Source: Tetragonia tetragonoides (taxonomy: Eukaryota > Streptophyta > Magnoliopsida > Caryophyllales > Aizoaceae). Taken from it: DNA of 64,000 nucleotides. The notes under the pieces are model-generated. The model did not search any database. It had not been told where the DNA came from and worked only from the letters and a program-made list of their open reading frames with translations. The stretch spans positions 38,358,501 to 38,422,500 of the forward strand of contig CM076154.1 of assembly GCA_038025085.1 (NCBI GenBank), given 5' to 3'. How positions within the stretch are numbered: position 1 is the first letter of the stretch; the number at the start of each line of letters is the position of its first letter. Made by a program: the position numbers and the translations under genes. Positions 1 to 9,714 of this stretch are shown here, in pieces.

Positions 1-302
1 GAGTACTTAGGAGAAGGGTTGCGTAAATCTTAGTTCCCCTAATGAACTATTGGCTGAATCCATGGTGGGGTTTTTGTTAGATGTATTTGTATTATCCCTG
101 AAGTTGCAACTTGGAATTAAATGAGCTGAGTAGTGTTAACCAAACACTGTTTTTAGCAAGTCTTCCTTTATCACTCTTCTTTCCTTGCATATAAGTGATT
201 ACATAAAAGTGAGACACAGTTGGTTGCTTCATCTTGTCCTTTTCAAGTCTATAGAAGTGCTTAGTGAGGAGATCAATTACCGTCACCGACTTCTTATTGC
301 AG

Positions 303-431
303 GATCTTATTGGAGCTGGAGATGTATTCTTTGTGTTTGGTGGCGTAGCGGTGTTGTCCCTCATATTCATATACTTCATAATACCAGAGACAAAGGGGCT
401 GACACTTGAGGAAATTGAAGCCAACCTATAA
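303..431 (+). CDS. VGT1: Vacuolar/plastid sugar transporter, last exon only (VGT1 / D-xylose-proton symporter-like)
   Basis: This is the terminal exon of a major-facilitator sugar porter, opened by the acceptor TTATTGCAG ending at 302 and closed by TAA at 429-431. It encodes 43 residues. They form the last membrane helix (VFGGVAVLSLIFIYFI) followed by the sugar-porter signature PETKGLTLEEIEANL. That tail is typical of the plant VGT/D-xylose-proton symporter-like family, which moves monosaccharides with protons across the tonoplast or plastid membrane. The frame is open from the splice site, so the preceding exon probably ends in phase 0. Positions 1-302 look like intron, and all earlier exons lie outside the window. 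The VGT1 assignment rests on the tail and on the neighbourhood (NDUFS6, ATAD3, CSLD), so the exact paralogue is uncertain. Confidence 0.8.
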   Translation, partial: DLIGAGDVFFVFGGVAVLSLIFIYFIIPETKGLTLEEIEANL

Positions 432-708
432 CTTCTGTCAACTGCGCTGTACTTGGATTAATGCACGGATTGATACATGTGAAGCTTATAGGTATATGTC
501 TATATAGAGCCTGTAATTCTCAGAGCAGATTGTGAATGGGTCAATGATGTAATGGCATACGACAAGTTGAATTGCTGTTTATATGGAGCTTTCATAGGAA
601 AGAATTGTTGAAGAGAAAAATATATTTCTTCTATACTTGTTGCACAAAATACAATCGATAGGAACTTGACAAAATGCACCATAAAGTTGGTAAAATAACT
701 GATCATAA

Positions 709-2436
709 TCACCAGAAGTCTCCACAAGAACAGAAGCCACTACTAAAATGATGGAATCGGTTCACATCCCTGACTATGATTTCCCTCTTAGTTATCTTTG
801 ATGCAAACTTCATGAAATTATGACAATCACCACAGATCCTTAGGTTCTTTATGATCCTGATGGGCGCACCAGAGGGCAAACTCATGATACCGAATGTGAG
901 TGCGAGCTTCTCACTATGGTGTCTCAGCAGCAGATCTTTAGCGCTGTCATCCACGTCGTGATGGTCATGTCTAGTGTCAACTTTATAACCTAAAATCGTC
1001 ATCTCTTCTAGTAACTCCTCCAATTTTGAGTAGATGTTGGTGATTTGAGAATGCTCTCTTTCTCCGACCATGAATATATGAACTTTATCCTTAATCTCAA
1101 TCCAACTTTTACCTCTATCCTTCAAAGCTTCACTCTCCTTTAGCATTTGCCTTGCCCTAGCAACTTTCTCCCACTTCTTGTTTGCTGCATAAATGTTTGA
1201 AAGCAAGACATGGTTTCCACCGTTAATGGGTTCTAGCTCAAACAAATGCTGAGCTGCAATTTCAGCCAATTCAAGATTCCCAAAATTTCTACATGAGCCC
1301 AATAGGGAACCCCACATAGAGGCGGTTGCTTCAAATGGCATAGTCCTTAATACATCATACGCATCTTTAATCAATCCAGCACGACCAAGAATGTCCACCA
1401 AGCAAGCGTAGTGAAGAACATTTTGTGGCACATGATTTGTCTCCATGAGGGCGAAATGTTTTCGCCCTTCTTCAACTAGACCCATATGCCCGCATGCAGA
1501 TAAAACTGAGAGATAAGTTACTTCATTTGGAAACAACCCAAACTGTTGCATCTTCTCAAATAGGATCATCGCTTCTAAGCATCTACCGTGTCTAGAGAAA
1601 CCTGAGATCATTGCATTCCATGAAACAATGTTCTTGTTTTCTTGATCACAAAATACAGCATAGGCTTCTTTGATGGCTCCACATTTAGCATACATATCTA
1701 TGAGAGAAGAAGATACGAAAACCTGTTCAACAAAACCAACTTTATACAGAACAGCATGCACTTGGTTCCCTTCATTCAAAGCAGCCAGCCCTGCACAAGC
1801 AGAAACAATGGAAGAAATGGTAAACTGGTTTTGCTCTAAGCCAACAGCTTGTCCTCTTCGGTACAACCTTAAAGCCTCTTCATAGAGCTCATTTCGCACA
1901 TAACCCGCCACCATTGAGCTCCATGTCACATCACTCTTCTCCTCTATGCCATCGAAAATCCATGAAGCCTCCCTCATAAAATTGCATTTCGAGTAAACAT
2001 CGAGCAACGCAGTCCCAACATACACATTGGAATCAATGGCCTTCTTAATACCAACTGCATGTAGTTGTTTGCACTCTGAAATGGCGGTTTTTGCTGCACA
2101 TGCACAAAGGACACTTGAAAGCGTGAATTCACTTAAAGGGGTTCCCTCTCTTTGCATTTCTACAAAGAGGGCAAGCGCTTCATCCTCCTGGCCATTCTGG
2201 GTATACGCCCCAATCATGGTGTTCCAAGAAACCAAACTTCGTTCAGGCATTTTGTCGAACACCTGACGTGCAGGCTCGAGAAGACCGCATTTACAATACA
2301 TATTGATGAGCATATTGGCCGTTAAAGTGTCAAAACATAAGCCAGCTCGAACAACTTGAGCATGGCATGCCTTTCCTTCTGCAATTAAACTGTGTCTTGC
2401 GCAATATTGCAACAGATTTTGCAAATATGTAATCAT
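709..2436 (-). CDS. DYW-class pentatricopeptide repeat protein (At5g04780-like organellar RNA editing factor)
   Basis: A single-exon protein of 575 residues. Tandem P/L/S-type PPR motifs fill about residues 1-400 (for example LINMYCKCGLLEPARQVFDKM, SLVSWNTMIGAYTQNG). E/E+ motifs follow, then a complete DYW domain at about 440-575. The deaminase zinc ligands are visible: HSE at 507-509 and CGDC at 535-538, with the terminal CSCGDFW carrying DFW in place of DYW. Such proteins bind one or a few organelle transcripts and edit C to U. The whole length resembles Arabidopsis At5g04780 as I remember it. An in-frame TGA lies nine codons upstream of the chosen ATG, so the protein starts almost inside a repeat and has no clear transit peptide; an unseen 5' exon could supply one. 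It converges on the transporter exon, with about 280 bp between the two stops. Confidence 0.93.
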   Translation of the reverse strand: MITYLQNLLQYCARHSLIAEGKACHAQVVRAGLCFDTLTANMLINMYCKCGLLEPARQVFDKMPERSLVSWNTMIGAYTQNGQEDEALALFVEMQREGTPLSEFTLSSVLCACAAKTAISECKQLHAVGIKKAIDSNVYVGTALLDVYSKCNFMREASWIFDGIEEKSDVTWSSMVAGYVRNELYEEALRLYRRGQAVGLEQNQFTISSIVSACAGLAALNEGNQVHAVLYKVGFVEQVFVSSSLIDMYAKCGAIKEAYAVFCDQENKNIVSWNAMISGFSRHGRCLEAMILFEKMQQFGLFPNEVTYLSVLSACGHMGLVEEGRKHFALMETNHVPQNVLHYACLVDILGRAGLIKDAYDVLRTMPFEATASMWGSLLGSCRNFGNLELAEIAAQHLFELEPINGGNHVLLSNIYAANKKWEKVARARQMLKESEALKDRGKSWIEIKDKVHIFMVGEREHSQITNIYSKLEELLEEMTILGYKVDTRHDHHDVDDSAKDLLLRHHSEKLALTFGIMSLPSGAPIRIIKNLRICGDCHNFMKFASKITKREIIVRDVNRFHHFSSGFCSCGDFW

Positions 2437-2885
2437 GGACCAAAGTGTCCAACAGCTTTTTCAGCTACTAGAGATTTTCATATCTTGATCTTAATGAATA
2501 TACACATTTAAGGAATTACACAACTTAACAAGGCCCTCATCATTGGATAACCACTGCCACTGCAGAACCAGTGTCTTTGAACCTTTGATGGGAGGGCTAC
2601 TGGGCTAGTAGAGTACAATGGAGGAAAACATTTTTTTTGTCAGGCTAATTTTGCTGTCTTTTATATTTCAAAGGGTCGTGGTATTTGAATGATGTTAAAT
2701 TAGTACTCCACTACACGTTTGAAAAATTATTACACTCCATTTATCTTTTTTGTTTATTTATTTTTTATGATCTTCACTATTTGCACAAAGAAAAGAAAAA
2801 AAGATGAAAGTGAGGCAAAATGATTGGAAACCACCTTATAAAGTCAATTCTTTTTAGAATAACCAACTTATAAAAATAACCTTAT
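2437..2885. other. Intergenic, AT-rich, upstream of the PPR gene
   Basis: No coding signal was seen. This is the likely promoter and 5' leader of the PPR gene on the minus strand, followed by AT-rich spacer. Confidence 0.5.
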
Positions 2886-3191
2886 AAATAACTACTTTTT
2901 GTGAGATTTCCATTATAAAATCACTACTTTAGATCACATTTCGGCCAAAACTTGAAAAATAACCATTTGCCATATACTGGATGATCTTTGTTCCAAGAGC
3001 AAAAAAAGATAGATCTTGGTTTCAATAGCAAAAAAAAGATGATCTTTGTTTCAAGAGAAAAAAAAAAAATGACCTTTGTTTGGAAAAAAAAATTGGTCGA
3101 GGGCAAAATGGTCATTTTTTTATAAAATTTGGTTGAAAAGTGACATGAGGTAGTATTTTAAAAGTTGAAATCTCATAAAATGTAGTTATTT
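2886..3191. mobile_element. Foldback MITE with ~90-bp terminal inverted repeats
   Basis: The left arm begins near 2886 with AAATAACTAC and runs to about 2972. The reverse complement of the right arm (about 3100-3191) begins AAATAACTACATTTTATGAG and tracks it with scattered mismatches as far as AAAATGACC / AAAATAACC. The centre holds about four copies of a short unit, roughly GATCTTTGTTTCAAGAG plus an A-run. It has no coding capacity, and no clean target duplication was found, so the superfamily is undetermined. Confidence 0.65.
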
Positions 3192-3792
3192 GAAAGAAAA
3201 AAAATTACAAGCGTATAGAGCTGATTATGTATGGGCCGGTCCATAGCACGCCCCCCCGGCTCGGAAAAAGAGCAAGTATGGACAAGATGTTTGTGTAAAT
3301 TTATAGGGATCCGAAACGTAACCCCGATCCAAACCCTCTTGCGGTCTTGTTGACCCTGTCCATGAGTTTAAAACCCGATCCACATCCGACCCAAGTCTGT
3401 TTTTGATCAACTTGAATAAGGTGGTTATTGCATTGATTTTATAAAAAAAATTTTCCTAAAAGTAATTATGTGGTGCAATTAAAATAATAAACGCTTGCAT
3501 TATACACACGACCACATAATAAATACAACAATTAATTAAAATAAAAAAGACAATAATACCCTTTTGAATTTTTTTCTTTTATTAAATTTAGTTACAGTTG
3601 GAAACTATATTTTCTATAACCCACAAACTTCCTTGAAATCTTTTTTTAAAAAAAAGGTTAACCTATTATAAGGCTGAAATTAGGTTTTTTTTTTTTTGCT
3701 TCCAATTAGGGATTTTTTTATGGACAAGAAAATTAGGGATTGAAATTTGGCAATTAGCGCAAGTGAAATAGTGAAGCGAGGAGAAAACAAAC
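3192..3792. other. Intergenic spacer
   Basis: AT-rich DNA with an island near 3230-3400 that is richer in GC but encodes nothing recognisable. The last part is the upstream region of the basic-protein gene. Confidence 0.5.
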
Positions 3793-3860
3793 GTATAAAT
3801 AAAACCTCTGTGGTAACGAACGGCCGACGAGGAGGTAGCTAATAGAAAAGCTAGGGTTTA
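3793..3860 (+). promoter_or_regulatory. TATA box and telo-box promoter
   Basis: TATAAATAAAA begins at about 3794, some 125 bp before the start codon. TAGGGTTTA (a telo-box, AAACCCTA on the other strand) lies at 3853-3860, just downstream in the probable 5' leader. Telo-boxes in this position are characteristic of plant translation and ribosome-biogenesis genes. Confidence 0.6.
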
Positions 3861-3918
3861 AGAACAGAACAGAACAGAAGTCGGTTGGGACAGAGAGAGA
3901 AAGAGAAGAGAGAGAAAA

Positions 3919-4964
3919 ATGGCGAAAGCATTCAACGTATCACAGAAGGAGAGAAGAGCAGCGATATCAGAGAGAAAGAGAGCTGTTCATGGAGATCCCC
4001 ATACCAAGAAGCTCAAGAGGCGTACTCAGCCTCAATCTCTCTCCGGAAAGCGCAAGCAAAAGCTCCTCAAGAAATGGCGAAGGGTTAGTGTTTTCTCTTT
4101 CCTCTCTCTCTCTCTCTCTCGTTTCCAATTCAATTCCGTCAATAATTTATAATCTAATTAAATGAAATTAATGTAGGACCAAAAGGATGCTATAGAGAAG
4201 GGCCTTGTTACCATGGAAGATGTTGAGATGGCTGCAGCTGAAGGTCAGAACTTTTTATCATCAATTTGGTTTTTCCTTAAATAATTGAGTTGCGGAATAA
4301 CAGAAACTTGTTATGTTTGTCTATTGGAGTACTATAATTTACTGGAAGATGCTACTGAAATGTTTCTCTGATTTAATTACCTTTTTGGCATATCTGAAGC
4401 TTATTGATTAAGGTTTTAGCCAGTTTGAGCTTTTGTTGTTGTGTTGAGAATATTGGGGCATATTGTGATGTGATGTGATGTGATGTGAACATAGATGGAG
4501 ACTCAATTTGATAGGTTATGAAATGTAATGGGAAAGAATTGACATTGAACAAATTAGAGGGGGTGGGGGGGGGGGTTTGACATTGAAACGAATTAGAGAT
4601 TGGAAATTCTCCTCTTCAAATTATATGATGGTCACTCAATGTGGAAAGTCATTAGACTTATTACATTGAATTCTGCTTCTCTTTGTCATGCTGAACTCAC
4701 TCGTTAAATCTGTTGGAATGGATGGTTTTAGGTTCTTCCCAAGAATCCAAGAAAAGTCCAGCTAAGTTTCACATGAAAAAGAGTGTCAAGCTGAAATCTA
4801 AACAGAAGAACCACAAAGGTTAGTTTTGCTAATGTTCTATTGAGAACCCCTAATTACAGCATTTGGATTTTGCCTGATCATGTTTTTGACTGTCAGGTAA
4901 GAAGCAAGAGAATTCCTCTCAGGCTGCTGCCGACTCTCCTTCAGTTGATGTCATGGTAGAATAA
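3919..4964 (+). CDS. Small basic, conserved plant protein, probably nucleolar
   Basis: Four exons (3919-4083, 4177-4243, 4732-4818, 4897-4964) join in frame through GT-AG introns to about 128 residues. It starts MAKAFNVSQKERRAAISE, continues as a very lysine/arginine-rich segment (KKLKRR, SGKRKQKLLKKWRR), then a short acidic stretch (GLVTMEDVEMAAAEG), another basic segment (KKSVKLKSKQKNHKGKK) and an acidic tail. I recognise the sequence type as a conserved plant protein without an assigned activity. Basic clusters imply nuclear or nucleolar targeting, and the telo-box promoter suggests co-expression with ribosome-biogenesis genes; both are inferences. The start is the first ATG of the long frame and all splice sites are canonical. 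A run of about 29 A lies in genomic DNA after the stop, near 5049-5077. Confidence 0.8.
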
Positions 4965-5044
4965 GTGTATACATGTTCAGGGAAGGCTGTGCAATATGGT
5001 CCATCTTGAGAAGAAAAAAAAGGCACTCTTTTCGCAAGTCTCTT

Positions 5045-5079
<35 letters not shown>

Positions 5080-5419
5080 ACCAAGATTTTGTTTAGATAT
5101 AGTTTTAGTGCAGAGCTCTTTCCTTTGTGTAATGTTTTGAAAGTTGTTTCAATGTAAGATTCTGTCTTTAGGATTAGTAAACATCTTGACGTTAAGGGTG
5201 TAGAGCGCAAAAGTAATCAATTTAAGCATTGTCAAGTATTGATAGATATGTAATTCAGCTTTGGGCTTTCAAACCCCCGAGAGAGTCCATCTCCACACTG
5301 AAACGCAAACGCCCTTCATGTGGAAAAAGACCACAGATTAATTGCATAGTTATTCTTTAACCTACGAGTATAACGAGATTAAATACTTGAGTTGTCTTGT
5401 CCAATAACGCATCTAACAA
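4965..5419. other. 3' flank of the basic-protein gene
   Basis: This holds the probable 3' UTR, a genomic poly-A run at about 5049-5077 and unremarkable spacer. Confidence 0.5.
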
Positions 5420-5528
5420 TTACCCAGGCTGTTCCTTGAAGATCTTATCAATCAAAGAAGGCTTCTTAATTTTAACAGTCAATTTATCCTCCCTCTTCTT
5501 CTCCACTTCAGTAGCATGAATAGCTGGG
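5420..5528 (-). other. Orphan terminal-exon-like fragment
   Basis: On the minus strand an acceptor-like GTCCCAG (about 5529-5535) is followed by an open frame, roughly HATEVEKKREDKLTVKIKKP then SLIDKIFKEQPG, ending at TAA (5420-5422). Composition and ending look like a real C-terminus. No upstream exon is visible, and a TIR element sits 160 bp further on. I do not recognise the protein; it could be the relic of a gene broken by the insertion, or chance. Confidence 0.3.
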
Positions 5529-5689
5529 ACAGATTCACATAACACAGTGATAATCCATGCAGTAAAATCCAGGTACAACTAATTAAACATCATTTCACAA
5601 AGTGTGTCAAACTTGTCAATTCGCCGAGCATAGATAAATTGCAACAGTATGTCTGTATGTATGTCTCCCTTCCTGATTTTAAAGAAGGG

Positions 5690-6532
5690 GGTTGCTAAAC
5701 GTAAATTCCAAAATTACTAAACGCAAATCACTTTACCCAAAATACCCTCACATAAGATAACCCTGATTCCCCCTAAATTTTTCCCTCTCTCCCTTCATCT
5801 GCCTTGCTCTTGCCTCTATGTAACCAGACACCATTGTCATCTTTTATGTGAATCCGAAACAAGTTCAATTATAATTTCCCAAATCATTTAAATTCTAATT
5901 AGCATCATCATCCATCATCATGCACCAAAATCATCATCCACATCATCTTTTATCATCATAAAAGTACATGGCTTTCATCGAAATCCATACACCCAGATGA
6001 TAACCAAGTTTCAATAGAGTTGCACAAAACTAATTTTTTTGTTTTCCATTTCTTTCAATAAGTTAATACAAGGTCAACAAGGAGCGGTTGGAGGAGGGTG
6101 CATGGTATGGAATTGGGTTGATTAACTTATGAAAAAGGCGGCTCCCTTGACCCCATTGGTTGAGCTATCATCGTCCGCCCCACCGCAGGCCGCAAGTGCC
6201 GCTCTCTCTTCTACCGCTAACTGCCATACACCCCGAGTCGTTGGGATCCTGCCACCACCCAACCACCCCACATAAACCCTAAAAAAGCAATGAAACATTA
6301 AGAATAGTTCAACTTTTAAATTTAATTTTTGTTGTTACATGAATATCATTATTAATTGAATAAAATAAATTGTCTCAATCAAACATTAATTTTCGGTGAT
6401 TAATTTAGGTTTTGAGAATGAACAAGGTAGATAGATTAGAGAGAGAAAAAATGTAAATAAAAGGGTACTTCGGGAAGTATTGAGACAAAAATATTTACGT
6501 TTAGTAATTTAATATTTACGTTAAGCAATTCC
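5690..6532. mobile_element. Non-autonomous Mutator-like TIR element (~840 bp)
   Basis: The left end starts about 5690 (GGTTGCTAAACGTAAATT). The right end at about 6532, reverse-complemented, reads GGAATTGCTTAACGTAAAT. Both continue with ATTACTAAACG, giving imperfect TIRs of about 37 bp. The flanks carry a near-identical direct repeat, TTAAAGAAGGG (5679-5689) and TTAAAGAAAGGG (from 6534), a 10-11 bp target duplication as expected of MULEs. No transposase is encoded. Confidence 0.7.
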
Positions 6533-6849
6533 GTTAAAGAAAGGGTCTAAGAGTAGAAAGTACAAAGTGTGTATCAAAAACATAATACCTCCCACAAATT
6601 CAATGTCTCCTCTCATATTTGTTCTTTCCCACTCCATTTTCATCGACTCTCACCTCGACCTCCAACTTCTAAAAGTAATAAAGCTAGAATTGGAAGGGGA
6701 AGGAGAAGGTACAATTTGTAACTTTTCCTTCTCGTCCAATTGTAGGAGGAGTGGTCGAAAAGGGGTCAAGGGGTGAGTAAGAACAATTAACAAATGTGGG
6801 AGGAGAATAAAAAGTTGGAAGAAAGTAGGCCAAACGGGCTTAAAAATTA
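6533..6849. other. Spacer between TIR element and DUF295 relic
   Basis: Nothing recognisable was seen beyond the target duplication at its left edge and the likely 3' flank of the relic. Confidence 0.4.
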
Positions 6850-7868
6850 CAGTTGAGCAGGGAGTTGAAGCCACATATTCGTTGTAGTGACGCGACAGAA
6901 GAGTGATGGACCTCGATCATCGTCCAAGGTTTCACGCGTCCTATCAGTGAAGTTGTAAACACCTACATCTCCAGCCCATGTATGATCCTTATCATATAAA
7001 GGCACATGATTATCCAATACAGCTTGGTGAACAACCATGACCCTCAGCTGCTTCCGTAGAAAAAGATGAGTTCAAACCCAAGAAAATGGATCTGTTCTCC
7101 AAACTGAACACCTCCTTAACACCACCTTGAGTGTCAAAATTCACCTCGAATGCGCGGAAAAACTGTGTGCTGAGTCACTTCTCTAGAGTCCTGAGGCCCT
7201 TCTCTTGAGTCCCCCATGGCTTATCCTCGTAATCACCATGACCAAGGGGATCTGGAGCATAACCGTAAATGAAGGGAGGGTGATCACTCATGAAACGATA
7301 AATGATCAACAATCGGTCATTAGACTCAACCAAATTAAATGTACCGAAACAAGCAGATACAGAAGGGCATGACAACGTTTGTCATCAAGCAGCCATTTAT
7401 CAAGTCGTGCCACGCAGTGACAAGTGCTAGCTGCTTTGCCACTTCCAAGAGCCAAGACTTGTGTCGAGTAATCGATCACATATAGCTCTCCATGATTAAA
7501 AAAAAACAATGTCATCCCAACGATATAGTTCACAGATGGGAGCTCTCCACTCACTATGGCATCCAGTGATGCACCCAATTGCCAATTGGTATTTGGTAAT
7601 CAACACCAAATTGGTGTTAGATGACACCAACAACATAATCGGAGGTGGTTGATGGATCTAAAAATAAGACAAACTTGAGGTAATATATGTGATAGCACGA
7701 GCAATGATTAGGATATTTCGGAATCCTAGGAGATTTTATTTCTACATCGGAGAAGGGGTTGAAGATTGGGTCCGTGCCTTTATTGCAGAACAATAACCGC
7801 CACCCTCGTGAAGACATCAACCTTCTATTTCGGCCATCGTCGGTGTCTAGTACTGATGGGAGGTCCAC
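6850..7868 (-). pseudogene. Degenerate DUF295 (F-box-associated, SKIP23/KIB-type) gene
   Basis: Minus-strand frames carry DUF295 pieces in the right order but in different frames. From 7868: GWRLLFCNKGTDPIFNPFSD and SPRIPKYPNH. From 7578: SVNYIVGMTLFFFNHGELYV. From 7375: FNLVESNDRLLIIYRF. Then a segment like FEVNFDTQGGVKEVFSLENR, and finally near 7000 the GVYNF motif. Intact family members are single-exon F-box plus DUF295 proteins of about 350-400 residues. Here there are at least two frameshifts and in-frame stops near 7620, 7180 and 7020, and no F-box is visible at the 5' end. It is therefore called a pseudogene. Confidence 0.7.
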
Positions 7869-8169
7869 TTGGTAAACCTAGCTTATTAGACAATGAAAAA
7901 CAAAGGTTAAGGTAAGCAATTCACACAAGAATTACGCACACCAAATAACTAGAGTTACGTAATAGGTCGTCGTTTCACGTGTAGCAGAATATTGTTACTC
8001 AAAAACAGACACTGTGCTTGAGGCAGAGACATACAATCATATATTGTACATCAATATAATATATTTCATAACGTAACATAACATAATTAATAATTTTATT
8101 TGATTTGATTCGTTGGTTTAATGATAATTGTTGGACAATGACGAATGGGGTTTTGAAACTCGACATTAG

Positions 8170-8754
8170 CGAGCCTGGAAGCAGCAATTTATACACACCA
8201 ATAGAAGGCTATGTCAGCTTCTTTGCTGGGATGAGGTTGATAATGAAGTAACAGCAGGGGAGACAACACCACAACTGGCAGCACAAGTCCTTGGCAACCA
8301 TAAGACTCCTGTCCTTTTGGGGTCCTGCCTCAGTCTACCACATTTATGCTACCTTACGGAGACAAACTTTTCTCTGGAGGTCTCAGTTAGCGATCAATCC
8401 TGGCCCAATCTTATTCCATTCACGAGGATCGACATCGATGGCATGTGTCATTACTCAATAAGGCCACACCGAGATCTTTGGGGGTTATTTGTTCGTGTCG
8501 ACGTAGGTGGTGTTGATCAGTGTTGGACCCATCTTAATGAATCTGAGTGTCTTGTAACTGCTGGTTGGGACATCCATTCTCATGTTCAGGAACACTCCAG
8601 GGAATAAGCCTTTGTTATCAAGCTCGGCTGTCACTGTTGCTCTTTTCTATCCGGTAAAGATTACAAGCTGAAGACGGAGGTTAAGCATGGAGTCTTTAGA
8701 CTCTTAGCTTATCTCCGCACCAAACCTGGATCCTCGCATCCTACCAAATATTGA
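8170..8754 (+). other. Unidentified ORF remnant with one internal stop
   Basis: One frame is open from 8170 to 8754 except for a TAA at 8605-8607, giving about 194 codons with no obvious ATG start. It includes LLCWDEVDNEVTAGETTPQL, IPFTRIDIDGMCHYSIRPHR and, after the stop, GKDYKLKTEVKHGVFRLL. The composition is protein-like but I do not recognise the family. It could be an exon of a decayed gene or part of an unrecognised transposon. Confidence 0.3.
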
Positions 8755-8997
8755 TGATTGATAGTATGTGGTTGTTTGTTTTTGCTATTGTATGTCTGAT
8801 CTATCTAGATCACATCACTGCTTCACTTTACTGTAAAACTCCTCTTCATTTGTAGTATGTCTGTATGTGTAAACTCACAAGTGTTATTGGTAGTATGTGT
8901 AAATTGATTAAGTGTTATTAGTAGTATGTTCTACTGTATGAAATGACACAAGTTTGGGTGTCATTTCATTGAGTCTGCACAAGATGTTTGTATTTTT

Positions 8998-9013
8998 AAA
9001 AGAGGTTGAATTA
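8998..9013. repeat. Target-site duplication, left copy
   Basis: AAAGAGGTTGAATTA here is matched by AAAGAGGTTAAATTA at about 9239-9253, with one mismatch. The pair brackets the SINE. Confidence 0.65.
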
Positions 9014-9239
9014 ACCAATAAGGGTGGTGGTCTAGTGGTTCCAAGCTTACTCCCAAGTGGTTCAATAAGGCAAGGTTATGGGTTCGAATCCCCATTCCCT
9101 CCATGTCTTGTGTCTAGTGCTTGCGTTGGTTGTTCAGCTAGTCTGATATGTTCGCTAGTGAACACGAGAGTTCGAACATGATGTAGCAAGAGGTGACTCG
9201 GTCACCATTCACTTGCACCCTCTTTTTGACGAGAAAAAA
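9014..9239 (+). mobile_element. tRNA-derived SINE
   Basis: About 226 bp. A tRNA-like head carries an A box, TGGTCTAGTGG (about 9028-9038), and a B box, GGGTTCGAATCCC (about 9080-9092). A unique body follows, then a 3' end GACGAG with an A-run. A target duplication of about 15 bp flanks it. These are the standard pol III SINE hallmarks; I cannot name the family. Confidence 0.8.
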
Positions 9240-9253
9240 AAGAGGTTAAATTA

Positions 9254-9714
9254 GGAAAAAAAGAGAGGTTGAATTAGGATCTGTTTAATGGAATTTCCTC
9301 ATTTGACAGTGATGTTGAGGTCATAAAAGTGCTGGTTTGGCTCTTGTAGCTTTTAATAGGCGTATATTTTGGAGATGTTTGAGCTTTCACTAAATTAATT
9401 ACAACACAAACTACAGCGCTGTCAAGAAGTTATCGACAATAATGTCTTACATGGTGCAATGCTAACACTTCATCCAGATTAAGGAACAAATAGACAAAAA
9501 GATGTTGAGTTAATACTTGTATGAGAAAAAAATGTGCTTCTTCCAAAGAAAATCAGGTACATACCAAGAACAATGTTATGTACTTTCGTCCCCAAGTTGC
9601 TCCCCAAGTTGCTGTCTAATTATTAATAACAAACTACTTCTATCACCAATAGTTTCTATTCCATCTTACATGATTACCCCTATACTTTGATACATGGGAA
9701 TGATACTCAAACAG
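9254..9714. other. 3' flank of SMG9
   Basis: Probable 3' UTR and spacer of the minus-strand SMG9 gene. No other signal was seen. Confidence 0.45.
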
